The notes under the pieces: model-generated
Databases searched by the model: none
What the model was told of the DNA's origin: nothing
Seen by the model: the letters and a program-made list of their open reading frames with translations, nothing else
Shown: piece by piece, positions 11,308-22,405 of the stretch
How positions within the stretch are numbered: position 1 is the stretch's first letter
Layout of the letters: each line of letters begins with the position of its first letter
Assembly: GCA_023935145.1 (NCBI GenBank)
Contig: CM043703.1
Location: 25,319,727 to 25,383,726, forward strand
Source of the DNA: Bretschneidera sinensis
Lineage: Eukaryota; Streptophyta; Magnoliopsida; Brassicales; Akaniaceae
Length of the DNA: 64,000 bases
Direction: 5' to 3'
Translations under genes and position numbers: made by a program

Positions 11308-11660
11308 TACAAGAAAAATGGGTATCACCGATGGGTATCACCGAGGGGAAGACGTCGTCGGTGATACCCTTTCTACTGTCGGTGATAGTTATCTTCGACG
11401 GACGCCTATTGGTGATAAGCCATCGGACATAACCTCCTTGGTGATACAACTTTTCTCTGACGGCTTTAATGACAGACAGGCTGTCGGTGATGTCTCTTCC
11501 CAAAAATTAAATTTTTGTTGTTTTTAATAAATACAAATTAAAAATTACTTATTAACGATGGATTATTCCGTCGGTGATAACAGTTTTCCAGAAAAAATAA
11601 AGACCTATCACCGACGAATTATTCCGTCGTTGATACTAGTTTTCCGGGAAAAATCAAGCA
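11308..11660 (+). mobile_element. CACTA-type DNA transposon end (subterminal repeats)
   Basis: It starts with a degenerate terminus (AATACAAGAAAAATGGG, compare CACTACAAGAAAA), followed by many direct and inverted copies of TATCACCGACGG-like words. CACTA elements bind transposase at such subterminal repeats. The other terminus was not found, so this is a fragment. Confidence 0.6.
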
Positions 11661-11663
11661 GTA

Positions 11664-12400
11664 TCACCGAAGAATTTATTCCATCTCCAAGACTTCGAGG
11701 AGTTTGATCCAAGTCATCCTCCTCGGACACATCTTCACAACTCCGAGGAGTTTGATCCAAGTCATTCTCCTTGGACCCATCTCCAAGACTCTGAGGAGTT
11801 CGATCCCAAGCATCCTCCTTAGACCCATCTACAAGACTTCGAGGAGTTTGATCCAAGTCTTTCTCCTCAAACCCATCTCCAAGACTCCGAGGAGTTTGAT
11901 CCAAGTCATCCTCATTGGACACATCTCCACAACTCCTAGGAGTTTGATCCAAGTCATTCTCCTCAGACCCATCTCCAAGACTCCGAGGAGTTTGATCCCA
12001 AGCATCCTCCTCGGACCCATCTCTAAGACTCCGAGGAGCTCGACCTCATTAATCCTCCTCGGACCCATCTCCAAGACTCCGAGGAGTTTGATCCAAGTCA
12101 TCCTCATTGGACACATCTCCACAACTCCGAGGAGTTTGATCTAAGTCATTCTCCTTAGACCCATCTCCAAGATACCGAGGAGTTCAATCCCAAGCATCCT
12201 TCTCGGACACATCTTCAAGACTATGAAGAGTTTTATCCAAGTCATCCTCCTTGGAAACATCTCCACAACTCCGAGGAGTTTGATCCAAGTTATTCTCCTC
12301 GAACCAATCTCCAAGACTCCGAGGAGTTCGATCCCAAGCATCCTTCTCGGACCCATCTCCAAGAGTCCGAGAAGTTCGATCAAAGTCATTCCCCTTGGAC
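11664..12400. repeat. 48-bp tandem array, about 15 copies
   Basis: The unit reads roughly CCGAGGAGTTTGATCCAAGT plus CATTCTCCTCGGACCCATCTCCAAGACT. Forty-eight bases is a multiple of three, so several frames on both strands stay open as 16-residue repeats. I treat these as repeat artefacts, not genes. Confidence 0.92.
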
Positions 12401-13320
12401 CTTTACTCTTTATTGGTGCTGATGTGCACAATGGTGCACATTGCCGAGTCGCGCAACACCATGTCGCACACTTAGGAGTTTCGAGTGCACACTAGTGCAT
12501 AGTGTTGAGCCACGCAACACCATATGACACACTTCAGAATTTCGAGCGGACACTGGCGCACGTCCCCTCTGAGTTCAAGCATCAATGGTGCATGTCCCCT
12601 TTGAGCTTGGGCAATAGTGCGCACACCACCTCCAAGGCTAAGCATTAGTGCGCATGCCCTCTTCGAGCATCGACATCAGTACGTATGCCACCTTCGAGGT
12701 CAATCATCAGTGCACACTCCCCCTCCAAGCCCTGGCATCAGTGCATACGCACCGTTGGACCTTTACTCCTTGTTTGTGCCAAGGTGCATATTGGTGCACA
12801 CTGTCAAACCGCAAACACCATGTCACACACTTCAGAGTTTCGAGCGCACACTGGTGCACACTACCAAGTCGCGTGACACCATGTCACACACTTCAGAGTT
12901 TTGAGTGCACACTACCGAGCCACAAGACACCATGTCGCACACTTTGGAATTTCGAGGGCACACTAGCACACATTCCTTCTGAGCCTGGGCATTAGTGCGC
13001 ATGCCACCTTCGAGGCTGAGTATCAGTGTGTACTCCCCCTCCAAGCTCGAGTATCAGTGCGCTCGCCCCCTTCGAGCCCTAGTATCAGTGTGCATGCCAC
13101 CTCCAAGGCCGAGCATCAGTGCACACGTCGCTTTCGAGCTCAAGCATTAGTGTTCATCCCCTTTAGCCAGAGCCTCAATGAGTACGCCGCCTCCGAGCAC
13201 AAGTATCAATACTCACACTCCCTCCGAGACCGAGCATGCGCACACCATCTTTGAGCACAAGCATCAATGCACATACACGTTTTTGAGTCCGAGAACTGTG
13301 CACATGCACACTGTCGAGAC
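12401..13320. repeat. tandem repeats of GTGCACAC / CTCCGAGC type, mixed unit lengths
   Basis: Two related unit types alternate. One is about 60-70 bp with GCACACTGGTGCACAC and ACACCATGTCGCACAC. The other is about 36 bp with CCACCTCCAAGGCCGAGCAT followed by CAGTGCACACG. Units are diverged. No gene is supported. Confidence 0.85.
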
Positions 13321-14075
13321 CAAAATCGGCCATCTTTAAGCCTTGGCCACCGCACGTCGAGCACAACAAGCCTTGGCTACATCATGCAAAGTATCTCAAG
13401 CCTCGGTTACCATACGCTGAGCATGACAGACCAAACCTTGGCCACATCATGCCAAGTATCTCAAGCCTCGGCTACCACACGTTGAGGACGACAGACCGAG
13501 CCTTGGTCATATCATGCCAAGCATCTCAAGCCTCGGCTACCACACGTCGAGCACGATAGACTGAGCCTTGGCCACATCATGCCAAGCATCTTAAGCCTCG
13601 GTTACCACATGTCGAGCCCGAGAGACCGAGCCTTTGCCCCTTCATGGCAAGCATCTCATGCCTCAGCTACCACACGCCAAGCACTACAAACCAAACCTTG
13701 GCAACATCATGCCAAACATATCAAGCCTCGACTACCACACGCCAAGCAGACCAAGCCTTGGTCACATCATGCCAAGCATCTCAAGCCTCGACTACCACAT
13801 GCCAAACATGAGAGACCAAGCCTTGGCCATATCATGCCAAACACCTCAAGCCTCAGTGTCAGCTACCACATGTCGAACACGACACACCAAGCCTCGGCTA
13901 CATCATGCAAAGAATCTCAAACCTCGATTATCACACACTGAGCATGACACACTAAGCCTTGGCCACATCATGCCAAGCATCTCAAGTCTCGGCTACCACA
14001 CGCCGAACACGACACACCAAGCCTTGGTCACATCATACCAAGCACGCATTTCACAAACTACTTCCTCAACTACAT
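13321..14075. repeat. tandem array of about 63 bp, AAGCCTCGGCTACCACACG type
   Basis: Roughly eleven copies of a unit containing AAGCCTCGGCTACCACACG, CGAGCACGACA, CCAAGCCTTGGCCACATCAT and GCCAAGCATCTC. The array stops about 30 bases before an LTR. The open frames through it are repeat artefacts. Confidence 0.9.
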
Positions 14076-14102
14076 AACCGCACTCAAGGAAATTGGGGCA
14101 TT

Positions 14103-14858
14103 TGATGTAGGGGAAAATTCCCTCTCCAATTATATTATGACATGTGGCAACTTTCAAGGGAAAAAAGTAATTAAACGATCTAAAAAGATCAACCAATCAA
14201 ATCTCCACACTTAGCAAGGGGAATTACGGTAATTTTATACCAAGGGGTGTTACGGTAATCTCACGCCAATGTCTCAGTACTACTACAACACTCCAATTTA
14301 TAGATAAACTATTATTCAAGTCCAACATGTGTATAACTCCAATCTTTTCTAAGAGGGATGTTATTCCTATCACAACACTAAAATCATTCTCCTAATCAAA
14401 CTTTGCTCCGACACACTATAAGACTAGCACTTTGTGTGCAGTTTAGCTCTCCCTAATATCCTCGACCTTTTAATTTCTCTATATTCTTTTTATATATAGT
14501 TCTCTATCCTAATAATTAATGCATGAGATAATGTAGAGCTCTGTACCTTAAAAACGAATATTTTAATTTTGGTGTCTAGTTTCGACACATTTCAGTGTTT
14601 GAAATTCTTTTTATTACTATTATTATTTTTACAGCTCTCATAATTAAAAGGTAGATACAATTCAATACTAACAGCTCTTGATTTCACACAGCTCTCCTTA
14701 TTTCTCCAAAAGCCATAAATCAACTTAGGCATCGGAGAGTCCCCCCGGAGGCACACCCTTTCCAGTCCTCCTTAGACTTTTAGGTTTTCTCTTTATTTAG
14801 TATATACAGGTTTCGCTCCCCGGCTGTCCTAATTCTCGATATATTTTAGGCATCAACA
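14103..14858 (+). mobile_element. LTR (probable 3' LTR), preceded by purine tract
   Basis: Starts TGATGTAGGGG and ends GGCATCAACA. Its ends match the solo LTR at 38764-39275. A purine-rich AAGGAAATTGGGG at about 14087-14098 precedes it, as a polypurine tract would. The flanking five bases (GCATT and ATGCG) do not match, so it is more likely one LTR of a truncated element than a solo LTR. Confidence 0.7.
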
Positions 14859-17429
14859 ATGCGAAAGAATTTTTTGTATTATTTATTATTTATTATTTAT
14901 AAAAAAAACCTCATTTGTGTCTATGTAGCACGATTCCATTTGTTAACAAATCGAAATGCATCCTTTTGATGTGCTTTTAATTTAGCCTTATTTTTATTTT
15001 GTGATGGATATGTAATTATTGAGGATTATCATAAACGAATTGAACAGCTTAGAATTTTTTATTTTTAAAAGTCCATTCACAATATAAAAAACGTTGTACT
15101 ACAAATTAAGAGTCCATCAACAAAATCATTGTGAACAACTAAAATAGACAAGAAAATGTCCAGTCACTCTAGAAAGATAGATTTTGCTATCTTACACACA
15201 AGGGTTGAAAAAACAATGTTGTCCGTAATTTATGGGATCAATTAAATTGACAAAATTGTCATTTTAGTAATCGAAAGGTTTCCGCATGTTTTGAACTTCA
15301 AATTCACATCATTTTCATTGTTTTCATTAAAAAAAAATTACAATTTTTTATCATTTGAATACGTTGAGTCATTTTAAAATTTTAATAAAATAATATTAAT
15401 TAAATAATAAAAATAAAAATAATTTAGATTAATTATTTTTTTATCAAAGTTTAATACTTTACTAACTCTCTATAGTGTGATAATTATAATTTTATAAATA
15501 TTAATATACATTTATATATAAATTATATGAATTATAACATATATTTTTATATTGTTGTAACTTGTAGGTGATTAATTAATAGTTTGTAATTATTATTAAA
15601 CTAGATAACATATATTATATATTTATGAAGTGTAATAATGTCACTACAAAAACACTACTTTAATGGTTATGACCTATGACACTCATTAGGTTATGGGTTT
15701 GAGCCTTTAATTTACATTTTTCCTAAATTTTAAGCTTTTTAAAAATCTTATCGAGGCAGACGCCCGGGGTATAATTTTTGCGCTCCGAAAAAAAAACACC
15801 TAACTTCAGGCATCTAGAGACGTTTTTGCTTTGCCTCGCCCTTGAGTGCATCGCGAACGAATCTCAAAAACGCCTATAAAAACACCTATCAGAATTATTT
15901 ATTTTTACATGTCCATTCACAATATGAAAAATGTTGTTGTACAAATTAAGAGTCCCTGTTCAACAAAAACATTGTGAACAACTAAGATATACAAGAAAAT
16001 GTCCAATCACGCATAAAAGACAAGAAAATGTCGAATCACTCATGAAAAATAGATTTTGCTAGATTTTGCTGGTGTGGTAAATGTGGCTAGCAGCCTATTG
16101 TTACAGTAGAACAAAGCATGTTTTTAGCTAACTTCAACTCTTCATCTAAGTTCTTGGTGTGAACTTGTTACAGTCTTTCATCACCTTGCAACTCTTTCAT
16201 CACCTTGCTTGATCTTTTGGAGAGTAGAGCAAGCCTAGTCCACTCTTCTCGTGAATTGCGTCCAGTGTCATCAACGATTAGGGTTGCTCATCCAATTAAA
16301 TATAAAAACCAATCACATGAATATAATAAATCATCAACCGTTTAACAAAAAATCATGAACACGGTAATGGAAACAAAATATTTGATCGGTATTTCATTTT
16401 TTATGCTTTGCAATAATTTTTAATTTTTATTATATTTTCCTTTCTTGACTGGATTTATTTATTATATATTATATTTTAAAATAATAAAAAAATTCCACAA
16501 AAAAAACATACTATCAACATTTCAAAACTTATGCAGATCGGTCTATCTAACATTTTCATCCATGGAAACATTGAATTAAAAGATACAAAAATATCTTTTC
16601 ATGCATTTAATATTTTAATGAAATGCTTATGCATTTGAATTTATGTGGAATTTGATTAACCCCGGGTGTCTTTAAAAAATTTATTTAAAAAATTATTTTA
16701 CAAGTGATACAACGTTTGATTTGAATTTTCAAATATACCCTATGTATAATTTATATACACAGTTATAAATAAAAATATATATGCAAATCAATTACATAGC
16801 TCATATAACCCACTGTATAACTATTATGATGTTAATGACATATCTCACGTTTTCATCATTTCTACAGTTAATTTAGAGAAACTATCTTACTTTGTCCTCT
16901 TAAAAAACAAAATTTTAGAGAAACAGATATCAAGGTGAAATATATAAAAGTATCACTTCTACTGAATGATTGTGGATCACACAATTGATATCCATTGAAT
17001 ATAGACACAAGGGTTGAAAAAACAATGTTGACCATTTCCTATCTTACTTCTCCTCAAATTCCATTCTCTAAAACACAAGTTTTTTTTTTTTACGTTGTCC
17101 CAAATTTTTTTAGAGAAACTGATATCAAAGTGAAATACATAAAAGCAACAAGAACTTATTTCAAACTGTGCAAATAATATTACTTCTCAAGTTTTTCTAG
17201 AAACAGATCTGTTTCTGGGTAGTATTCTTTTCTTACCCCTTCAACAGGTTAAGAGCTTTCTACATTTTACTCATGATGACTTTGAAGGTTATTCTTAAAT
17301 AATATTTTATTAATTTACAAAATGTTTTGTATTCACAAATCCGTTTTATTTTGTACTTTTTAAAAGCATTTCAAACAGGTTGAGTAAGTTTTAACAGGAA
17401 AAAAATCAATAAAATATTTTAAAAACTAA
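14859..17429. other. AT-rich intergenic stretch with patchy direct repeats
   Basis: No gene is seen. Positions 15040-15180 are repeated at 15890-16045 (shared TCCATTCACAATATGAAAAA and ACAAGAAAATGTCC words). Positions 16907-16950 recur at 17106-17147 (GATATCAAAGTGAAATACAT). ACACAAGGGTTGAAAAAACA occurs at 15195 and 17003. A CACTACAAAAAC word is at 15643. Confidence 0.6.
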
Positions 17430-17757
17430 TTGTTATCATCGAGGGATATCCCTCGGTAATAGTAATTTTTAAGGAAAAATATTTTTTTAATTTTTATTTA
17501 AAAAAAACGCTATTATCGATGGATCTATCACTCGGTAATAATATTTTTCAATTCTTTATTCTTTTAAAAGAAATACTATTACTGATGGTTGAATCCATGG
17601 GTAATAATTTTTTTAAAAAAAATTAAAAAATTGAAAAATTATTGATCCAATCAATTGAATGATTCATCCGATCGTTGATAACCATTAGCGAGGGTAGAAA
17701 GACTTTAACCGACAGAAAAAAAAAAAATCCATTTGTGATGAGCTGTTTCCTTGTAGT
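17430..17757 (-). mobile_element. CACTA-type terminus with subterminal repeats
   Basis: The right edge reads TTTCCTTGTAGTG, the reverse complement of CACTACAAGGAAA. Inside are spaced words CGAGGGATATCCCTCGGTAA, CGATGGATCTATCACTCGG and similar inverted repeats. The partner end was not identified with confidence. Confidence 0.5.
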
Positions 17758-18300
17758 GTTGGTACATAAAAATAATATTATTAATTATATTATATCAAGT
17801 GCCTGTAAAAATATAAGATATAAAAATCATCACGGAATATTAACTTAAGCTTAATAAAAATTACTACAAATCAAGTTTTAAATACAATTAATTGATAAAT
17901 AATCATTCATAAGAGTTAAAACACATTAATTAAGAGTGAGAATGCATATTTCAAAAATTATTGAAAACAACAGTGCCTTCAAAATATTTTATATATAATA
18001 ATATATAATTATCTCATTTTCTCTTTCATGTATGTTTCTTGAATAAGTTCTAAAAAATTGAAAATGAACCAAAAAACAAAAAAGTTTTCATCTTACATTG
18101 AAAAAGATGTGTCTAAGTTAGTTGTGTAATCAATCATATAAGTGAATTTTTACCAATAAAGTTTCAAAATAAAGGAGGGCTATAACGTAATTTATGGATA
18201 AATTAGTTGACAAAATTGTCATTTTACTCTACAGATAATTAGAAATACAGTACTATCCATGTGGATCACATTTTTGTGATCCTTTGGTATTGATCATCTA
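17758..18300. other. upstream region of the terpene synthase relic
   Basis: AT-rich, no gene. Positions 18186-18232 (GTAATTTATGGATAAATTAG then TTGACAAAATTGTCATTTTA) are a second copy of 15213-15258, showing that promoter sequence of this locus was duplicated. Confidence 0.5.
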
Positions 18301-18302
18301 TG

Positions 18303-18312
18303 TCTATAAATA
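18303..18312 (+). promoter_or_regulatory. TATA box of the terpene synthase relic
   Basis: TCTATAAATA lies 75 bases before the ATG at 18387, a normal plant core-promoter distance. Confidence 0.6.
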
Positions 18313-18546
18313 CTAAACCAATAACAATTGCTACACTATACGATTTCACTTCAATAACCCAAAACTCACAAATCTAGGAAACCAAAATGTCTGATCAAGT
18401 TGCAGCTCCAGCTCCATCTCAAACCACCAATCGTCGCTCAGCAAATTATCATCCCAGCCTTTGGGGTGAACATTTTCTTTCATATGCATCTAATTTAATC
18501 ATGGTAATTAAATTGCAACTTTTGGCCACTCTACATGATGAGGAAC

Positions 18547-18590
<44 letters not shown>
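18547..18590. repeat. (CT)n(TA)n microsatellite in intron 1
   Basis: A run of CT repeats passes directly into a run of TA repeats within the first intron of the terpene synthase relic. Confidence 0.95.
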
Positions 18591-18591
<1 letters not shown>

Positions 18592-19982
18592 GTGAGGGAA
18601 TATATATAGAAAAAAAGTTGATCACATATTTTTGCTATAGCTAGCATTGCATCCCTTATAATTTTGTCTATCTTGGGTAGGAAACTGATGACGAAATAGA
18701 GCATCAAAAATTGAAGGATAAAGTTGAGAGAATGCTAATGGCTGTGGTAGATGACAACCTTTCAAAGAAACTTGACATGATTGATGCAATTCAACGCTTA
18801 GGCCTATCTTACCATTTTGAAAGTGAGATTGATCAATTGGTGAAACAAATTTATGAGACCCAAAACGAACGAGACACTGAAAAGGAAATCTGTGACAATG
18901 ACCTTCATACATTTTCTCTCCAATTTCGGTTCATTAGACAACAAAGTTATAAAACTTCAAGTGGTATGTTCATAACTCATAATTATTTGTTCCTTATTAC
19001 ATTTGTATGATTAGCTCTCTTATCCCTCTATTTGCACAATAAAAATTCAAGCAGATGTGTTTAACAAGTTCAAAGACAATGAAAGAGGCTTCAAGAAATC
19101 TCTTATCAGCGATGTTAGAGGAATGCTAAGTTTGTATGAAGCAACACATTTGAGGGTTCACAGGGAAGATATACTAGAGGAAGCACTTTCTTTCACTACT
19201 ACTCACCTTGAATCCATGGCTTTAACCCAATTAAGCCCACACCTTGCTGCCCAAATTACTCATGCCTTGAAGTAACCACTCTACATGGGCATACAAAGGG
19301 TAGAGGCAAGGCATTACATCTCTATCTATGAAGAGGATGCTTCACATAATGAAACTTCATTATCATTTGCAAAGTTAGATTTTAACATTTTAATGAAATT
19401 CCACCAGAAAGAACTCAGTGAAATTTCAAGGTTAGTAAAAATTTCAAGCTTATAATCTTCAATACAATTTAATTAATTAGTCTAAACATATAAATAGATG
19501 ATGTTTAATTATGGTAATTATTAGGTGGTGGAAAGATTTAGACTTTGCAAACAAGCTACCTTTTGCTAGAGACAGAGTGGTAGAATGCTATTTTTGGATA
19601 TTAGCGGTATACTTCGAGCCGAAATATTCACCGGCTAGAATGATACTAACCAAAGTGTTCGCTATGACTTCCATTATTGATGACGTGTATGATTTGTATG
19701 GAACAATTGAAGAACTTGAGCTCTTCACCAATGCAATTAAATGGTATTCAATCAGAAAAATAAACTTCCTCTACTTTTTTCACTCTATACTAAAAGATTA
19801 TTTTTGTATTCTTATTCTTATGATTTGGTTTACCTTACTTTTCAGGTGGGATATTAATGCCATTGAACAATTGCCAGAGTACATGAAAGTGGTTTACAAG
19901 GCACTCTTAGATGTTTATGCTGAAATTGAGGAAAAAATGGCTAATGAAGGAAAATTATACACACTCTTATGCTAAAGAAGAG

Positions 19983-21696
19983 GTGAGTTTCCTTTAATAA
20001 TTTGCTCTTTAAATAATAGTAATATATTATTGATAAATAAAAATAGTAATCGTGAGTTTCAACTAGCTTAATTGATAGAATCACTTAAGATCACACAGAC
20101 TTGTACTCATGCAGCTAATTAATTTGATTTCCTCTGGACCAGTATCACTTGCTACACCATCACCAATCTTAAATCCATCACCACCAGTACCTCCTACTCG
20201 TCCTCCACTACCACCGCGTTCTTTTCTAGTTTCTTCGACTTCTTTGTCTTCCCTTTCTTCTCTATATACCAGTACCACCAGATCAGGCCAAGGAAAAATT
20301 GAAGTTTCTTGGCACAATTGCGATAAACTCTTGCAGAAATTGTGGACTCATCTGCTGATGATTCTACTCCATTGAAGGAACAAAAACTGACTCTTAAGAG
20401 ACCGAGGCTTTGACCTCACAGATAGTGTAGAAGAACAATCGACTCACACTCTCTGACCAGCCGAGATCAACAAACATTGTTCCTCAAAAAGCAACTAAAA
20501 GGCATACTGCAAAAAACCTTCAAGAACTGCTCTTGAGGCTCTTCCCCCTAAGATAAGACCCCAGACTAACAGACACCCTCTGCTTCATAAACAAAACAAG
20601 CAGAAAGCCCTTCCATCAGCCCTACTAACAGCAGCAAATTCCACCAAACCAGCAAAACAGAAAAAGCAATAACAGCAGAATTTTATTTTCAAAAAAGCTT
20701 CTCTAAATTCTTTTATCGATCAATTGCCCTGCATAAACCCAATCAAAACAAACCTCTCCTGATAAAAATGGAAATTGAGCCAATAAAACCCAGTTTCGCC
20801 TTCTAGTCATCTCAATACCAACATAATCCACTCACTAAGCATAATATTTGGATATATACAAATATATTCAAAGCCGAGTAAGCAACAAAGTTTAAAGGCT
20901 CAAAATGATCCATTATATAAAACTTCAAACTCATTTAAAGTTAGATAAGACCTTTGAAACATTTCAACTTAAATAATTTTTTCTATACTTTTACTTGATC
21001 TATCACGTTCTACCCTTTGGAATTTAACATTTTTCAAAGCATGTACCAATAACACAATAAAGAAGATCACAAATAACAACAAAAAATAACGATAATCATA
21101 ATATTACACCAATGATTTTTACTTTCATGAATCAAAATTCTCCACAATCAAATTTTCATCTCAGAAAAATATATATGTTGATAAATAAACAAAAAAAAAT
21201 CTCAAAATATCATCTTTTCTTTATCCAATTAAGTATGATACTTTTGGATGATTTGGATACATGAAAATAAAATTTGAAGTAGATTAATATTATAAACTAA
21301 GTCCTTTCAAAATATTAGTATAAAATAACTAAGAGACAAATTTTTACTTAAAAAACTAAAAGGCTAACTTTTAATATTTACAATGAATTGATATGTTCTG
21401 TAAGTGAGGATCAAAGAGAATGTTATACAATATCTTGGGAGTTGGTATTCAATTGTTACAACCATTAATACATAAGTCATAAATAAAAAGGGAAAAATTG
21501 ATTAATCAATATAATATCATTTACAAGGCAATGACTCTACCCTAGTATTCATTTGCAAATATCTTTTTTATAATTCATTTGCAAATATTTTTTAACTACT
21601 AATTAACGTGGCCGTCTACATGGCTCAACCACAATTGAGAGATTACTCCTTTTATGTGTGTGTATATATATATATATATATAACTTGGTTTCTCAG
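19983..21696 (+). other. enlarged intron 5 with unidentified inserted sequence
   Basis: Positions about 20060-20760 are less AT-rich than their surroundings and contain a Pro/Ser-rich open frame (20109-20375) without family resemblance. The rest is AT-rich. No transposon ends were recognised. A TA microsatellite lies at 21662-21682 just before the acceptor site. Confidence 0.45.
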
Positions 21697-22084
21697 ATGA
21701 AGAATCAAGTTAAAACTTACTTTATTGAAGCAAAATGGTTCCACGTTCAATATGTATCGACACTCGATGAGTACATGCATGTTGCATTAGTAAACTCTGG
21801 CTACAAAATGCTGCAAATCACGTCGTTGGTTGGAATGGGAGATATTGTAACCAAAGATGCCTTTGAGTGGTTACTCAGTCACCCTAAGATGGTTACTGCT
21901 TCTTTAATAATTTCCAGACTCGTGAATGACATAGTATCTCATAAGGTACTAACCTGTTTCACTACAAGAACTTTTATTCCTTCATTTTTTTTTTGTTTAA
22001 CCAATGTAATATGGTTAATTTGCATTTAAATTTTATTTTTCTACATGCATATATAGTTTGAGCAAGAAAGAGGGCATGTAGCTT

Positions 22085-22122
22085 CAAGTATCGAATGTTA
22101 CATCAAGTATCGAATGTTACAT
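22085..22122 (+). repeat. 19-bp tandem duplication in terpene synthase exon 7
   Basis: CAAGTATCGAATGTTACAT occurs twice back to back. The extra copy shifts the frame directly after the ECY motif. The downstream frame ([15 protein letters not shown]...) is otherwise intact to the normal C-terminus. Confidence 0.95.
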
Positions 22123-22405
22123 GAAACAGTATAACGCCACAGAACAAGAAGCAGTTGACGAATTTTGCAAACAGATTACAGAAGCATGGAAGGATATAAA
22201 TGAGGAATGTCTCTACCCAATTTCAGTCCCTATGCCAATTCTCGTGCGAGTTCTGAATTTCACACGTGTAATAGATGTCTTTTACAAAGATATCGATGGT
22301 TACACACATGTTGACATTGAGCTCAAAGATTTCATAACTTTTGTGCTCATTGACCCTGTTTCTATACGAGGTCGATCAGATTTAGTTGTTTGCTTGGACC
22401 ATTAA

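Larger units (their letters stand above)
18387..22405 (+). pseudogene. terpene synthase, TPS-a (sesquiterpene) type, disrupted
   Basis: Seven exons are readable: 18387-18503, 18681-18963, 19055-19430, 19525-19743, 19846-19982, 21697-21945 and 22057-22405, the usual TPS-a arrangement. Exon 1 has RR-x8-W (RRSANYHPSLW) and no plastid transit peptide, pointing to a cytosolic enzyme acting on farnesyl diphosphate. Exon 4 carries the metal-binding DDVYD (19679-19693). Exons 6-7 carry the second metal site VNDIVSHK/FE. Three breaks are seen: a TAA at 19273-19275 where the family usually has Gln, a one-base frameshift near 19950 in exon 5, and a 19-bp tandem duplication (22085-22122) in exon 7. Intron 5 is about 1.7 kb, much longer than the others. 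The product specificity cannot be told. Confidence 0.93.

Noticed and set aside
11608..13500. Many open frames of 60-150 codons on both strands
   Set aside because: They follow the tandem units exactly and change frame with unit length; they are products of repetition, not conserved proteins.
11664..14075. Regularly spaced repeats that could suggest a CRISPR array
   Set aside because: Units are directly tandem with no unique spacers, and the context is plant nuclear DNA.
15655..15900. tRNA-derived SINE, because of a GGTTATGGGTTTGAGCC word like a polymerase III B box
   Set aside because: No A box at the proper distance and no poly(A) or target duplication found.
16080..16270. Minus-strand stretch reading IVDDTGRNSREEWTRLALLS as a gene fragment
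   Set aside because: The frame is short and broken, and I could not place it in any family; left as a possibility only.
15643..17757. A complete CACTA element between CACTACAAAAAC and CCTTGTAGTG
   Set aside because: The terminal repeats agree over only about eight bases and the flanking 3-mers (TGT, TTG) do not match; only the right end has convincing subterminal repeats.
20081..20375. Pro/Ser-rich and Gly/Glu-rich overlapping frames as a gene
   Set aside because: Low-complexity composition on both strands, no family resemblance, located inside an intron.
21963..21974. CACTACAAGAAC word in terpene synthase intron 6 as a transposon end
   Set aside because: No subterminal repeats follow it and the intron has normal length.
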